Shown here one piece after another: positions 36,339 to 48,779 of a DNA stretch of 64,000 nucleotides. This DNA is from Athene noctua (Eukaryota > Chordata > Aves > Strigiformes > Strigidae). The translations under genes and the position numbers were made by a program. Numbering within the stretch: position 1 is the stretch's first letter; each line of letters starts with the position of its first letter. The notes below the pieces were generated by a model, which saw nothing but the letters and a program-made list of their open reading frames with translations, made no database searches and was not told the DNA's origin. Where the stretch lies: contig NC_134055.1 of assembly GCF_965140245.1 (NCBI RefSeq), forward strand, positions 6,131,033 through 6,195,032, read 5' to 3'.

Positions 36339-39300
36339 TCACTTGGGCATGGGGTACTCATTGACATCTGTTGCTTCGTGTGAGTTCCGTGGCTCTTTCA
36401 TCTGGGGAGCAGCATTGGGGTTAGGGTTCTGGACACTGCCTATAAAAAGTGGGATGCCCGTTTCATCTTCAAAGATAATGAAGACAAAGGGCCGGTCAAG
36501 GCTGAAGGCAGAGACTGAGCGTGAAATCGCGATGCTGGTAGCAGCAGATGCTTCCACCCCATCTTCTTTAAGCTCCAGGGTAGATCGATGCTGTATACTG
36601 GATACGAAGAGAGGCTCATCTGTGATCTTCTGGAGGTTTGGGCTTGTGAACAGCTCCCGGAGGCCTACAGAGAAGTGAGACTAAGTTAACCTTTCCCAGT
36701 TGGTGCCATCAGCTCTGATTTTTCTCAAAGCAGCCTGAAGAAAACAATTCCCTAATGTGTTGCTACATGTCTTGTCCACCATGGAGGAGTGGAGAACTGG
36801 CAGGCAACAGAAGCAGAAGTTGTGGTCCAGCCAGGTTCCCCAGTCCCCCTCTCTGTATGAAGGGCTGAGGGTGCCAAAACAAGAACAGTTTTCATAAGCT
36901 TTGTCCACCTGTTTTAGGACAGTAGTGTAAGAACTTAAAGCCTTCCTTAAAAAGCAGCAGCAAGTCTGAAGGCTCTCTCTTGCTGGGCTGGAAACATTTT
37001 TTACAGAGATTATTTGTTTAAGCAATTCTGCAAAACAAAGTGAACTCAATTTATTCTCATCTGGAAATGCAGTGCATAGTGTTTTATTTCAGTGAGCTCT
37101 CAGTTCCAGGTTTTGAGATCTGCATTCTGTCTGTTGGCAATTTCTGTGTCCTGGACACTATGTTAAATGGCAAAGGAAGAGATAAAGGTTGACGCACAGG
37201 AGGAAGTTGGTCTTGGCTGCAAATAGGGGAATAGGAAGAACTTGTAAAGATTGTGAGGAACTGTGAATGCTGCCTTCTCTATAGTATAATCTTGTTGGAG
37301 CAAAACATTTGGTGCTAGGCAAGCAAAGAGTAAGGAGGAAGAGAGGAAAAGAGATGAAAGAGTTGGGACATTATCTGGAGCAAGCTGTGAGGCACAGCTT
37401 TAGAAACAAGGATGGCAGTTTTTAGTGTCAGAGAACAGATGCTATATAGATTGATCAGCTTCACTTATTCTGTGAAAATCCTGTTAGAGGCCTTACCCAT
37501 TTGACTGAGAACCTTGTTGAGTTCCAGCTGGTAGTTCAATTTTATTTTGGGGATCTTCACTGTGGTGGGTACCTCTTTGGGGAAAAGCTTGCACAGTTGT
37601 TTGTAAGGGAAGTTCTCCAGCACATGAGAGGTATTCCAAGTATACTGGTTTGGTACAATGACCACAAAACTCATGTTACTCTTAAAGGGAAACTTGGCCA
37701 CCTGGAAACAAAACCAACCAGAAGAATTTATGGAAGAGGAAGTCCAGAAAGTGACGCTTTTAATTTAGTCTTTTTCTAATTGGTCTGCAGAGCCAATCTA
37801 GCTACCAGACAAAACCAGCCTGGTGGGAAGGAGGTATCTGATTTCTTCAGGGAAGAAAGTTTGTTGGAATAACAGCATCAGATTTTAGTGAACACATGGT
37901 GGGGTGGAAGCCCATGTGCACAAACACTGTACCCATTCTGGCAGTAGCTGTATTCTGAAGGGCTCCAACAGTACACTGTCTGAGGGAATTCCTTTCCATA
38001 TTTCCTCATTTATCTTTAACTCAGGGCTTTAAATCTCCATTAATTCCCATTTAGTGGGAATATCTCTTTGTTGTTTTTCCTAGAGATTGAGAGTGAAGAT
38101 TCAACATTCCTGCTAGAAGCAAGGACAAAGGATGCTTATTAAATTTTCGTGTGCTATGCCTGTTGAAAGACATTTGGGGTTTTTTGAGATAATAGTTGCA
38201 GTCAGTGAAATACAATGGCAGGAGGAAATTTCAAGCAAAACTTGTAGTGTTCCTAATAGAGCCCTACCTGAATGTCCTGGGACTCCAGTGTAAACCAGCT
38301 CAGGGAGTACTTCTGGGCTTTCATCATCTCAACTGGGACCACAAACTCATTGTCAAGGTGGAATACATCTGGCCCAGTGAAGCTAACATCAAACTTATTC
38401 CTCCAAAACCCTGTGAAAATAAAAGTTTAGAATTCAATAAAGTTAAATTTGGGTAGGAAAACAGAAACTGTCTAGCTGACACTCTTCCTATCATGAACTT
38501 TCCAACTAGGCAGATAGTGACCAGGCAAGTAGAAATACAACAAAGAGAAGTCAGTACCAAGGCTGGAGGGGCCCTAACAGCGTGAAGCTCTTATCTTCCA
38601 GAGAAGGCCTATGGAATAACAAAAAGGACAAGGATTAATCCTCGTGCCTCAGCGTGGGAGATTACTGAAGGCTATGAAGATAAAGTAATGGATGTTTGCT
38701 TTGAAAAAATGAAGAGTATTGCCTTTGTGCTGCCTAGAGTGAAACAGTGCTCTAAAATCAAGCTAACGCATTTGCAGATTTACCCCACAAATGTTTAGTC
38801 AGCACTTCCATGAACAACCCTCAGGGAATTAAAAGAGGAGGATGTGCCTGACCACTGTGCTGTAGTCAGAAAGAAATCCACAGAAGCTGCCTCCGAGCTC
38901 TGTGGTTGGTGTGTAGTGAGTTGCATGTGACCTGGTTAAGATGAGCAGTGATGTGGCACCGTCTGGGATCCTGAACCACAAGGCAAAAATACTGCAGGTT
39001 CCACCTGCTGCATCCTGGCTCTGCTGTCAAGTAACATTTTTAGCACATGTGAAGTAGTTGGGAATCATTACTGTAAAGAAATCTAAGCAAGAGGAATGGC
39101 AGAGGTACAAGAAAAGAACAAACAGATTGACTAGCAGGAAGCAAGGAGAGGAGGTGCCATTCAGCTACAGTGCTGGCAGAAAACTAGTAGATTTTGAACT
39201 ATTCCTCTGGATGATCAGGCTTGAAAAGTAAGGCCTGTGGAGCTCACCATGGAAGTGGATTGCATTGAGCAAGAGCATCACTGTGTTTTCGGGGAGCTGC

Positions 39301-42300
39301 TGGAGGAAGGTGGGTATTTGCCCATTAGTTGCTTCCTTTACCCAGTTGTTTATAGCTACGAGGTCATCCTCACACATCCCAGACAGAGTCATGGGCTTTG
39401 TCCTGTAGAATTTCTCTGAATCCTCCAGAAACTTCTCTTTCACCTCAAATCCTGCCAAAGGGGAAGAATTCCACATGAAGTCATCAGACCTTGAAAAAAA
39501 TTTGCTCAGCTGGTAGCATGACAGTCCCCAGGAGTGCTTAGGGAAGACATCTCCTGCTATGGCAGCATGCTTCCATCACTCTGTCACCAGGAGTTTTATC
39601 CCACACCTGGACAGACACCCCTGTGCCAGCTCTCACCTTTCTGCAGGTACAGACGTGATGCAAGGCTGAGGGTTGATCCTGTGAGCCTTCTGTGAAAGGT
39701 GCCCAACATGTGGTGGAGACACGGCACCGACTCCAGGTGCATCGCCTCCAGCAAATGCTTCTCTGTCTGATTTGCTGCTCCTAAAAATCAAAGTCAAATT
39801 CCCATTAGTTCAGGCCCATGTAGTGGAAAACAGGGACATTACTCTGCCTGCCTCCTGTTAGAAACAGACTGTGCCTTACAAAAGAGGCAGGAGAAACCTG
39901 AGAGTAGGAGCCTCAGCATGGGCCACAGAGGGCAGCTTCAATTGTAATAGCACCTAATTGAAGCTGCAGGAGTAAGATTAAGTGTATTTAATCTGCATGG
40001 GTTCCTGGTGACTCCAGGAGGGGGTACAGGGAAAAGCAGGACTGGTGCTTTTGTAACTAAGATGTTACCCAGTGCCAGGTGAGACAAGGCGAGGGCGATG
40101 CTGAGGGGTGACAGGATCACATTGGTTCTGTTGGACTCCAGCTGGACCTCTCTCAGGAGATCGATGCTGAATCTCATCAAGCCATCTGCTAGCCTCTTGC
40201 TCTTCTTCCAAGTCATCTCACAGCTTTCATCTTCAGCCTCTCCTTCCTCTTCAGAAGAGGCTGTTTTCCCAGCTGGTTGCTGTTCATGACAGCCCACAGC
40301 CTCAGCTATGGCTTCATCCTCTGAGTTCCAGTCGTTCCTCGTGCCTGGTGAGGTGGTGGTGAAATGTAACATGGGTTCATCAACCTCCTGGAAGCTGTCG
40401 TAGGTAAAGTCCACGAGCTCTGCCTTTGGCAGGGTTGGGATGGCCCCCAGCAGAGCAGACTGTGCAACTCCAGCACTTTTCACATCCTGGGGAGAAACAA
40501 GGATAAAGTTGGGAAAGCAGGAGCACAGAGATCCCATCCCTCACGGCCCTTACTGCACACCTAAATGGATTGAGAAAACTCTCCAGCTTCTCTCGTGGTG
40601 TATTTGCTTCAGTTTGCCTTTTAACTTTGTGGGTATGGAAAACAGAAAGTCTTGTATCCTGGGAAAATGGACTGAGTGAGGCTCCTGCAGTGGTTCCTCC
40701 TCCACTTGCTCTCAGGGCCTGCCCCAGGCATATGAGCCCAAGAGACGTGCTTTGAGGGCAGGAACCACCACCTGCTCAGTACATGTCCTGCACCTTCACT
40801 GTTTACAGATCCATCACCCTCAACCTTGATTTCACCACCTCCCCTCACGTATTTTAGGACTGCTGATCTGCCTCATGCATCGGTCAGCACGCTCGGCTGC
40901 TGTCACAGCCTTGATCCGTTTTGGCTCAAATCCTCCTCCAGGCATCTGTCTGTTCTTGACTTGTCTGTTCTATTCCATCCCTTTTCTCTCCAAATTCTTC
41001 ATTTTCCAGTTCTCTGAGCTTTAGCCTATAGCACTGCTGCTACTGTCCTCACATTTGCACGGTCTTAAACACATGCTTTTTCCCTGAGATCTCTCTGTTC
41101 CCACCGGCATCTGGATGACATCCCTCTCCTGCAGGAGCGCTGCGCTCTCAGAGCCAGGCTCCATGGGTAGCATCAGCTACAGGTCTTTCTCCCTGTCACT
41201 CTCATAGCTAGTTGTTTTCCTCATCTTCCCTTACCAATCAGATTAAATAGTCCACCTGCCAGTCCCTGTACGCTCCACACTGCACAGTTACTGAGGCTGC
41301 TGCTGCCAACATGACAGAGCAGAGTGTTGGCAGCAGCAGAGGGTGAGGTGGGGAGGGAAGCCTGTGCAAGGATGGACTTTGTCATTGCACTGGTGCTGCT
41401 GGGTTGTGCTGCCTGAACTCATCCTGTCTCGGGACAAACTGGAAAACCATTGCAAATACCACAGCGTAACGTCAGTCCCCTTGGGTGGAACAAGTCATTA
41501 CTTACCTTCAGCTCCCCATCTTTATCTAAGAGGAGATGCTTTTGCTCCATGGCATGTGCTAAAGAAAACTGTAGGGGGAAAAAAAAAAGAAAAAAAAAAA
41601 ACCAACAAAGAAACAAAGTTAAGTTCCAGATCATTTTCTCTGAATTTCCAGAGTCAGACTTTTCTGCCCCCACTCCTAACACAGTCCCACGGGGCCAGGT
41701 TGGAGACTGGCACTAGCCTGGCTGTGGTATTCCTTGTGTGGTTACAGCACAGGCAGGGCTTTAGGATGCAGACCCAGAGGCGGTGGGGTGCACCGTGGGG
41801 AGATGGAAGTGACTGCCAATGCTGGATTTGTTTAGAAAGGAACCAGGTCAGAAGGGTAGAAACTAATGTATTCTCTAGAAACTGAGCAATGCAGTTTTGC
41901 AATCTCAGATCTGACGGGGATCCAGATTTAAAATGGGAGAAGAAAAAAAAAAAAAAGCTGTTATTAAACAACCTCCTGTTAACCCCTGAGGGTCAGGGCC
42001 ACTAAATACAGTTGAAGCCAAGTTTCCAGAGATTTTCTACAGAAGTCTACTTGGATAATGAGGATAGCCACAGCTATATTAGCCGGGAAGAAGATTAGAA
42101 ACCTTGCTGCACTGGGCTACAGGTGAGCCCCATAGCAGAGAAGCAGTGTCCCCCACTTCCAGGGCTTCTCACACAGGAGCATCAGGTGGTGTTTGCCCTG
42201 TGCTCTGGAGCAGGAGAGGCACCTCACTCCCTTTCCCTTTGCTGGCTGGGGGGGAGGTCTGTGCTCACACCGCAGCAGCCCCCACCATCCCTGGAGTGAA

Positions 42301-42369
42301 GCAACTTACCCTGAGGTGACTGTGCAGAGCAGACAGGCAGAGCAGGAACAGACCCCAGAGGAACACCAT
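36339..42369 (-). CDS. SERPINF2: Alpha-2-antiplasmin (serpin F2), complete
   Basis: Secreted serpin, main plasmin inhibitor in other vertebrates. Coding exons: 42310-42369, 41506-41568, 40069-40486, 39637-39780, 39248-39451, 38268-38410, 37497-37701, 36339-36664. Total 1563 nt, 520 aa (human 491), all phases consistent. The start ATG is four bases after an acceptor; MVFLWGLFLLCLSALHSHLR is a signal peptide. Exon 3 adds a long acidic segment before the serpin fold, including ELVDFTYDSFQEVDEP and ASSEEEGEAEDESCE. The fold starts near KRLADGLMRFSIDLL and has LSPLSIALALSHLALG and GFWRNKFDVSF. Sequons NRT, NQT and NTS are visible. The reactive loop reads ATSIAISRSVSAFSLDRPF: the P1 Arg is kept, while the Met that follows it in the human protein is absent, giving Arg-Ser. 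The C-terminal tail is short (KEPRNSHEATDVNEYPMPK) but keeps the Tyr-Pro and terminal Pro-Lys. The human FXIIIa cross-link motif NQEQV is not recognisable. Confidence 0.95.
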
Positions 42370-43478
42370 ATTTCTGGAACAGAAGGACCAGCCGAGAGAG
42401 AAAAGTTATTTCCAGCTGCCTGGCAGCAGCAAGCTGAGCCTATTCAGGTCTACAGGGAGAAAATTATCAACCTGGCCAAACAGGTTGGCGCAGGAGCTTG
42501 CAGAAAGCAATAGGGAGATGAACAATGCTGCAAAGAAACCACACAGGACTCCTGGGTCCAACGCCAAGGCAGCGAAATCAGAGAGGAACAGGGACCTGCA
42601 CCAGAGCAGAGCTGTAACCCCAGCCAGGCTCCTACAAGACACTCTACTGCTTGGATCCTGCATTTCTGACCCCATCACACTCATTCCTCTGGACTGCAAA
42701 CGGTATTTCCCTAATCAGTCCTGCACACGCTGTGCCTCTGGCAGAAGACAAGAGCCTCTGCTCCTTTCCTGTGCAAACCACCAAGGTACAGGCACAGCAT
42801 CCTCAGCTGTGCCCCCGGCTCTTGGGAGAAGGGATACTAACCTGCCTCGGAGGGGCTGCAGGCACTCAGCCAGTGCTGTCTGGGAGGGATTTTGCAGGTA
42901 GAAAATGCAATACCAGAGCAGTTGCTCAGCAGTATGTCCTGGAAGAGAGTCCTCCCCTTCCCAGCACTCGCCTTCCCCCTTTGCTGGCAAATCCAGCCTC
43001 TCCCACCCCCGCGCTCCAGTTCTGTATGGGACAGTCAGAGCCGGGCCTCCAGGGCCATGGACAAAACCCCACCCATTCCCTGGCCACTGCTTCACCCAGC
43101 TGCTTTTCCCGTTCAAACTGAAATTCTTAGCATAAAGCCTCCATGCCAAAGCCCTGTCCTCAGCACAGCTGCCATACCCCCCCCCGGCCCCCCCCAATTC
43201 CTGGGGCTGCTTTCCGCTCTCCGAGCAGGCTCTGCTTTGACCTGAAACTGCTGGGCTGCAACCCCAGTTGCCAAGTGGAAGAAGCAAATCTTGAGGCCAT
43301 TTCATTCCCCCTCCTCCCTCACCCCGAATCCTGCAGCCACATATAACCCCAGATACCCCTTTTCTCCCTGATGGTGCCCATCCTTTAACCCTCTGCCAAA
43401 TTCACCCCCCTCTCCCGGAGAGGCTTGTGGGAGGAGCCCCCATTTACTGTCAAATCCTCCTTCCTTTGCCTTTTACCT

Positions 43479-43680
43479 GAAGTTGTTCATGTCCACGTTG
43501 GAGCTGGCACCTGCTGTAGCCCAGCCGATAGCTCTGCGTGGGGCACGCACAGTCTCTTGTCCAGCCCACCTCTCCTACCCGCTACCAGCGACCTTCGGCA
43601 CCACCCCCTGTTTGAGAATTTGGCAGGCAAATATTGACCTACAGCATCCGGTTAAACATTTGTTTGGGTGGCAAGAGTGA
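43479..43680 (-). promoter_or_regulatory. Candidate SERPINF2 first exon and liver-type promoter
   Basis: The SERPINF2 ATG follows a splice acceptor (TGTTCCAG), so an upstream exon is needed. On the minus strand a donor (AACTTCAG then GTAAAAGG) ends at 43479. Upstream of it the plus strand reads GCAAATATTGACCTAC (43628-43643), close to a FOXA/HNF3 site, and GGTTAAACATTTG (43650-43662), resembling half of an HNF1 site. This fits hepatocyte expression known for this gene. Transcription factor use is inferred. Confidence 0.35.
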
Positions 43681-44679
43681 ATTGGTGGTGCATTTGGAGA
43701 TGGGGAGACACTCTGGGGTGCTGGCACCCTCATGACAACGTTAACACTGAGTTTACCAGCTCCAAAACTCCCATCAGCAGAAGTAACGTGCGAAGTCAGT
43801 TGTCCCTAGTAGTGGTTCCGCCTTCCCTGTGCTGGGAACTGCTCCTTCACTCATAATCTTTAGTGAAAATGCAGGGCTTGGTATTTATTGCCACAGGGCT
43901 CTCCCTGGTTTTGGAATTTTCTCTGCAGAAAACCCCAGATAGTTACTTTGTCCCAGCTGCTTTGCTGCAGCAAGCGCGAGGTTTTAACAGATGGCAGGTG
44001 CCCAAGGGCCCGTGGCCGCGTACCCAAGCAGGAGGTGGCGATGCTCAGGCTGAGCCAAGAGCAGCTGGTACCCCCCCGGGGGCACAGCAGGCACCAGAGC
44101 TCTGCCGGGGGAAGGTGCCGGGCTCCGTGGCACGCCCGCACTGCTGTGGCACAGAGGAAGAGTCTCGGGGACGGGCAGAACTCCAGCGGTCCCGTCCTGG
44201 GCAGTTTCGTGCCGTATGAAGAAGCGATGGTGATCCTTCCCAGCTCTGTCCATGCCCTCAGTGCCAGAAGAGTCACTAAGGAACAGCGGGGAACGCAAAT
44301 GGGGTTGCAGAGCTTTCAGTCATCCATTCCTTGCAGCAGCTCTCAGCTCCCAAACTCACCCCAGACACTGGGAAGGAGTGGAAAGGAAACGGGTCCGAGC
44401 TCTGCAACCAGAAACCACATTGGGACAAGCTGCTGCAACGTGGGGAGCTGCTTCCCCTTCGAAAGCAGATCCAAGTCCCTGTGCAGCACCTTACAGCCCG
44501 GGCATTCCCAGCATCCCTCCTTCACCTCACCCAGGAACACAAGAGGTGCCTGAACACAGTTTTAGCTTTGGCTGCCAGAGCAGGAGAGCTGCAGGCAGCA
44601 CACCCAGCCCCACACCGCACCCGGGCCCCTCCAGCACAGAGCTTCCTCGCACGGCTGTCTCTGCATCTCTTTCAAAGAG

Positions 44680-46126
44680 TTTATTAGAAGTAAATATTTA
44701 CATCTATTGCAAATGGTTAATAGGCAACACGGGACTGAGAGCTCCCCTTGGGTAGGGAAGGATAGCAAAGGCCAACTGCTCGCGTCCCCACCCTCCCTGG
44801 GAGCAGAGGGCAGCCTTCCCAGCTGCAGGGGGCTCAGATGAACCGGCAGCTGGATGAAAGCCCTTTCCCCTCCCAGAACGACCCGCAGCAGGCTCCTCCT
44901 CTGCCCAAGATAAGAGCTTCCCGCTCCCCTGATACTGGCTCTGACTAGGCTGAAGGATGGATGGGAAAAGGGCTGCAAGAGAAGTGAGGCAACTGCTCCT
45001 ACTGCTGGGTCAAAGAGCTCTCTCCTCGCCTTTGGGGGGGGAACAGGCAACGCTGTCCCAGAGGGAAGGTCAGGAGACCACGCAGGATCACACCTCGTGG
45101 ATCTCACCCTACAAGGGCAGGAGCGGACCAAACCGAGCACCTTTTGGCTGTCCAGTCTTCCCCAGGAGTCTGACCAGCACAAAGGAGAGGATTAGAAGGA
45201 GGATTTCTAGCAAAACGCTGCCAGTGCATGGCACACAGGGCATCCCTCACCCCTCAGACAACCACGGGATGCAGCGCTGCCAGGGCAGGAACAAACAACA
45301 GTCCATCCCTAGCCTACTGCTCCAGAAGCCAACATCCTCATGGAAGCAGCTAGTTCTGGACTTCCTAGAGGGTCACATTCCCATCCCAAACTGCCCCTCT
45401 GCAGCAGCCCATTCCTAAATGAACTGTTGGAGCAGATGGTATCTGTGCTTTGGCTGGCGTCCGTTCCAGCCTGGAGCCAGTAAGGCAGCACAAGTGCTTT
45501 AGTTAACCTCTCCTCCCCCCATACAGGCTCTAACTCAGCTGGCAGGACCTAAAGTTACTAGAGTGCATCCTCGGGGCTCTGAACGCAGACCACCGGAGGA
45601 GGAGATGCCCGGCACCACCCAGCTCCGAAGGCAGCAGTTCCCAGGCCCAGCTTATGCTAATCCTAGTAAGACTGTTCAGTGGTTCAGGAGTGGAAGTGAA
45701 GGGTAGGTGCAGCTGGCAGTAACTACACCGTTGTGTTCTTGTCAAGGGGCACCTCTTACCCCTTAACTGAAGTGGGAGGGGATACCTGTGGTCCATATTA
45801 CTCTGGAGGGCAGCTCACAGTCCCCTGGGGATCAGGCACACATGGTATGGAAAGCTCCAGGCCTCTCTGCAGGGGTGACAGTGACCTACAACGCCCAGTA
45901 TTTCTCCCAGCAGCAGTGGAGGTTTCTCAGTTATGGCTTTTTTTCTTTTTGAAGATACAGAAAGAGGTTAGAGATGCTTCACCAAGTGCTCACTAACAAG
46001 TACACCTGCGCCCCTGCATCCTCTGATCAGAACATCTAACTCTGCCTCCTCTGTAAGTGACACCGCTGGCTTTCAGCTCTGCCACCAGCACTGTGGGACA
46101 GCTGCAGGCTCCCGGGCCCAGGGTCC
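44680..46126 (-). other. WDR81 3' UTR with poly(A) signal at 44680-44685
   Basis: From the WDR81 stop to the first minus-strand AATAAA (44680-44685) is about 1.44 kb with no splice-framed coding sequence. Downstream of the signal the minus strand is CT-rich. It is the best candidate for the WDR81 3' end, leaving about 1.1 kb to the presumed SERPINF2 promoter. Confidence 0.5.
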
Positions 46127-48748
46127 CTACGCCAGAAGGCGTATGACGCCGTTGTCCGAGCCCAGCAGGAGATGGCATTTCGTGGGCAGCACCGCCAGGC
46201 TGGTCAGCGTACCCCGAAAATTCTCTGAGCTCAGCTTGGTCGTGCTCATGGGTAGGGCTGAGGACTCCAGCATGGAGTAGACGCCAATCTTGTTGGCCAC
46301 AGTGCCAGTGACCACTTCGTTGCCGTAGAGGTCAAACGCGTGGATGGGTTCAGAAGCAGATTTGTAGTGGTGCAAAGGTTTCTGCTCCAGTTCCTTCCAG
46401 ACAGTCAGGGAATGATCCGAAGATGAGCTGATTAGCACGTTGCCCTCTGCAGCCTGCAGGAAAGGAAAGGTGAACCAACACTGCTGCAGTAAAAACTCCC
46501 AGTCTCATCCTGCAAATGAGATTAGCAGGTAGCTGCCAATAATCCAACAGTCCCAGTGCAATCCCCTGGGAAGTCCCAGCCATTTCCAAGCACCCGATGG
46601 TACTGAGCACTATTAACAAGGCATCCGGGTGAACGCTGGAAGCTACAGAACTCTTCTGGTAGCTGGCAACCTCCTCTAGTGCTATCCTTCAAGAAAGGGG
46701 CCGTGTCTCTTCTCAACAACACCCTGATACTCAGCACAACTAATTTATCATCTGTTACTACTGCAGCGGGTCTCCCTCTCCACCAAACCACCTGCCAGCT
46801 TATTTTCCTTCTCAGGAAAAGGAACTGGGAGGCTCTCTCACGGTAGAAAACACTGCTGAGGGTAGGAGAAGCCTGAAGCTGCTTATTAGCAGAGCTAGTG
46901 AGAGGGTAAACAACCCAGGCTGCTAAACTTTGTTTAACCTGCATTTGGGTCGAGGACACTGGAGCCCCAGCACTGCTCCCTGAGGGTGGGTAAATATGGA
47001 CAAGAGTTATTCATTAGAGCAGTGCTCTTCCAGGGGGACCGAGAACCCTGTGAAGAAAGCAAAACACTTGCTTCTTCATGGGGGATGTGTCTCACCCCTG
47101 CCCCTGTGGCAGAGCTGCTCGGCAGGGACTGGCACCTGGGAGAGCTGATCTCCGTTCAGCACAGGCTGGACCACGAACAGCCACCCACAGCACTAACCAC
47201 GGGGCAGGAGAGCTTGAGGACAGAGCAAGGGCTGGAGGAACGCCCGGAGGATGGAGCAGACGGGCCCTGCCAAGCAGCGTGTGCCAGAAGGATGCTCCAC
47301 GCAACCTCACAGGATCAACAAGGCCCACAGAGCAGCCCCCCACCCCAATCCCAGACCCCAGCTGGACCCCTCTCACCTTGATCTGCAGGATGTCTCCCTC
47401 ATGGGCAGGCCACCCCCGCATGATGAGTCCTGTCCTGGTGTCCAGCAGCACGATGAAGCCAGAGGAGAAGCCAGCCATAACGCTGCGCCCGTTAGGACTG
47501 ACAGCCAAGCAGCGGATGAGCCCAGCGCTCACCCCGCTGGCCAGGCGAAACTCGTGCTGCAGGAGAGAGACAGTCCAGCTACTGCGGGGCCAAAGACCTA
47601 AGGGATCCAGGTATTTAGGGGACAAGGCCTAGCTGGCTTTCACAGAGGCACCACAGCTGGCTTTGGGCCAGCCACGATCACATCACTAAGCACACGGATG
47701 GAGGAGGGTGGCTCGTAGATGCCCTACCTGTAGTCCTGGTTTCCTGTGATCGATGAACCGCAGCACCGAGTCTGCGCTGGCCACAGAGATGCTGTGGAAG
47801 GGAGGTGGCATGGTGGTCACAGCTGTGATGGGGACTTTGCTGTCTAATTCATCAAAAGTCCGGAGAAGTTTGCCTGTAAAAACATGACAGAGAGGTTCCA
47901 GCAGTAGACGTACTGAGGAGGTACAGAGCAAACCTCCAGTTCTGTGCAAGTTTTTAACAGGAGCCATCAAAACTCAGCATGGCCCCTCTGTCTTTAAGGA
48001 GGGGACCAGTTCACTCCAGCCAACCCTCAGCCTTTCCCTTCTCACCTGTGAACTGGTCCCAGATGTGCACGGTCCCATCGCAGCTCACCACGTGCTGCGA
48101 GGCCTCCAGCTGGCTCACGTAGAAAACCGACTTCTTGTGCTCGGCGTACGTGAAGCGTGGTGGCACCTCGCTGGTGCCATCCCCGTAGTTGTACAAGGGC
48201 CACAGCCGGACAGTTTTGTCCTTGCTGCCACTAAGAAAGAAGTCCTCGCTGCTGAGCGGTGCCACGCACTTGATGGCCCCTGAATGCCCTGAGAAACTCT
48301 GCAGCTTGATCTGGTGGAAGTGGAAGCGGGGGTCGTGTTGGCTCACCCCGATCTCATACTGCCAGTAGGCCAGCCAGTTCCCACACAGCATGTGGGTGCT
48401 GCGAGGAAGGTCGTGCTTCAGGGTATTCTCCTCGCTGGATGAGCTGGGAATAAAACCATCAGTGCCAGCACTAAGGCGAAGTAAGCCAAGACACTCGCGC
48501 TGTGTGTCCACAGGGACCTGGATGCGGTTTCCTACCAGCACGCTCCCAAAAGTACCAGAGTGACTGTCCTCGTGGTGGCTAGAGAAGGGCTCGGTCCCTC
48601 GCGTCTCTTGGTCTGAGCCCACCGCACTGGGTGTTTGCTCCAGGCTAACGACCTGCAGGCTCTTGGGGTTCACGTTCTCCAGGTGGAGGCCGGCCAGCTT
48701 CTCAACCAGCGAGTGGTTGGGCACAACCGACCGGATAACGTCACCTGA

Positions 48749-48779
<31 letters not shown>

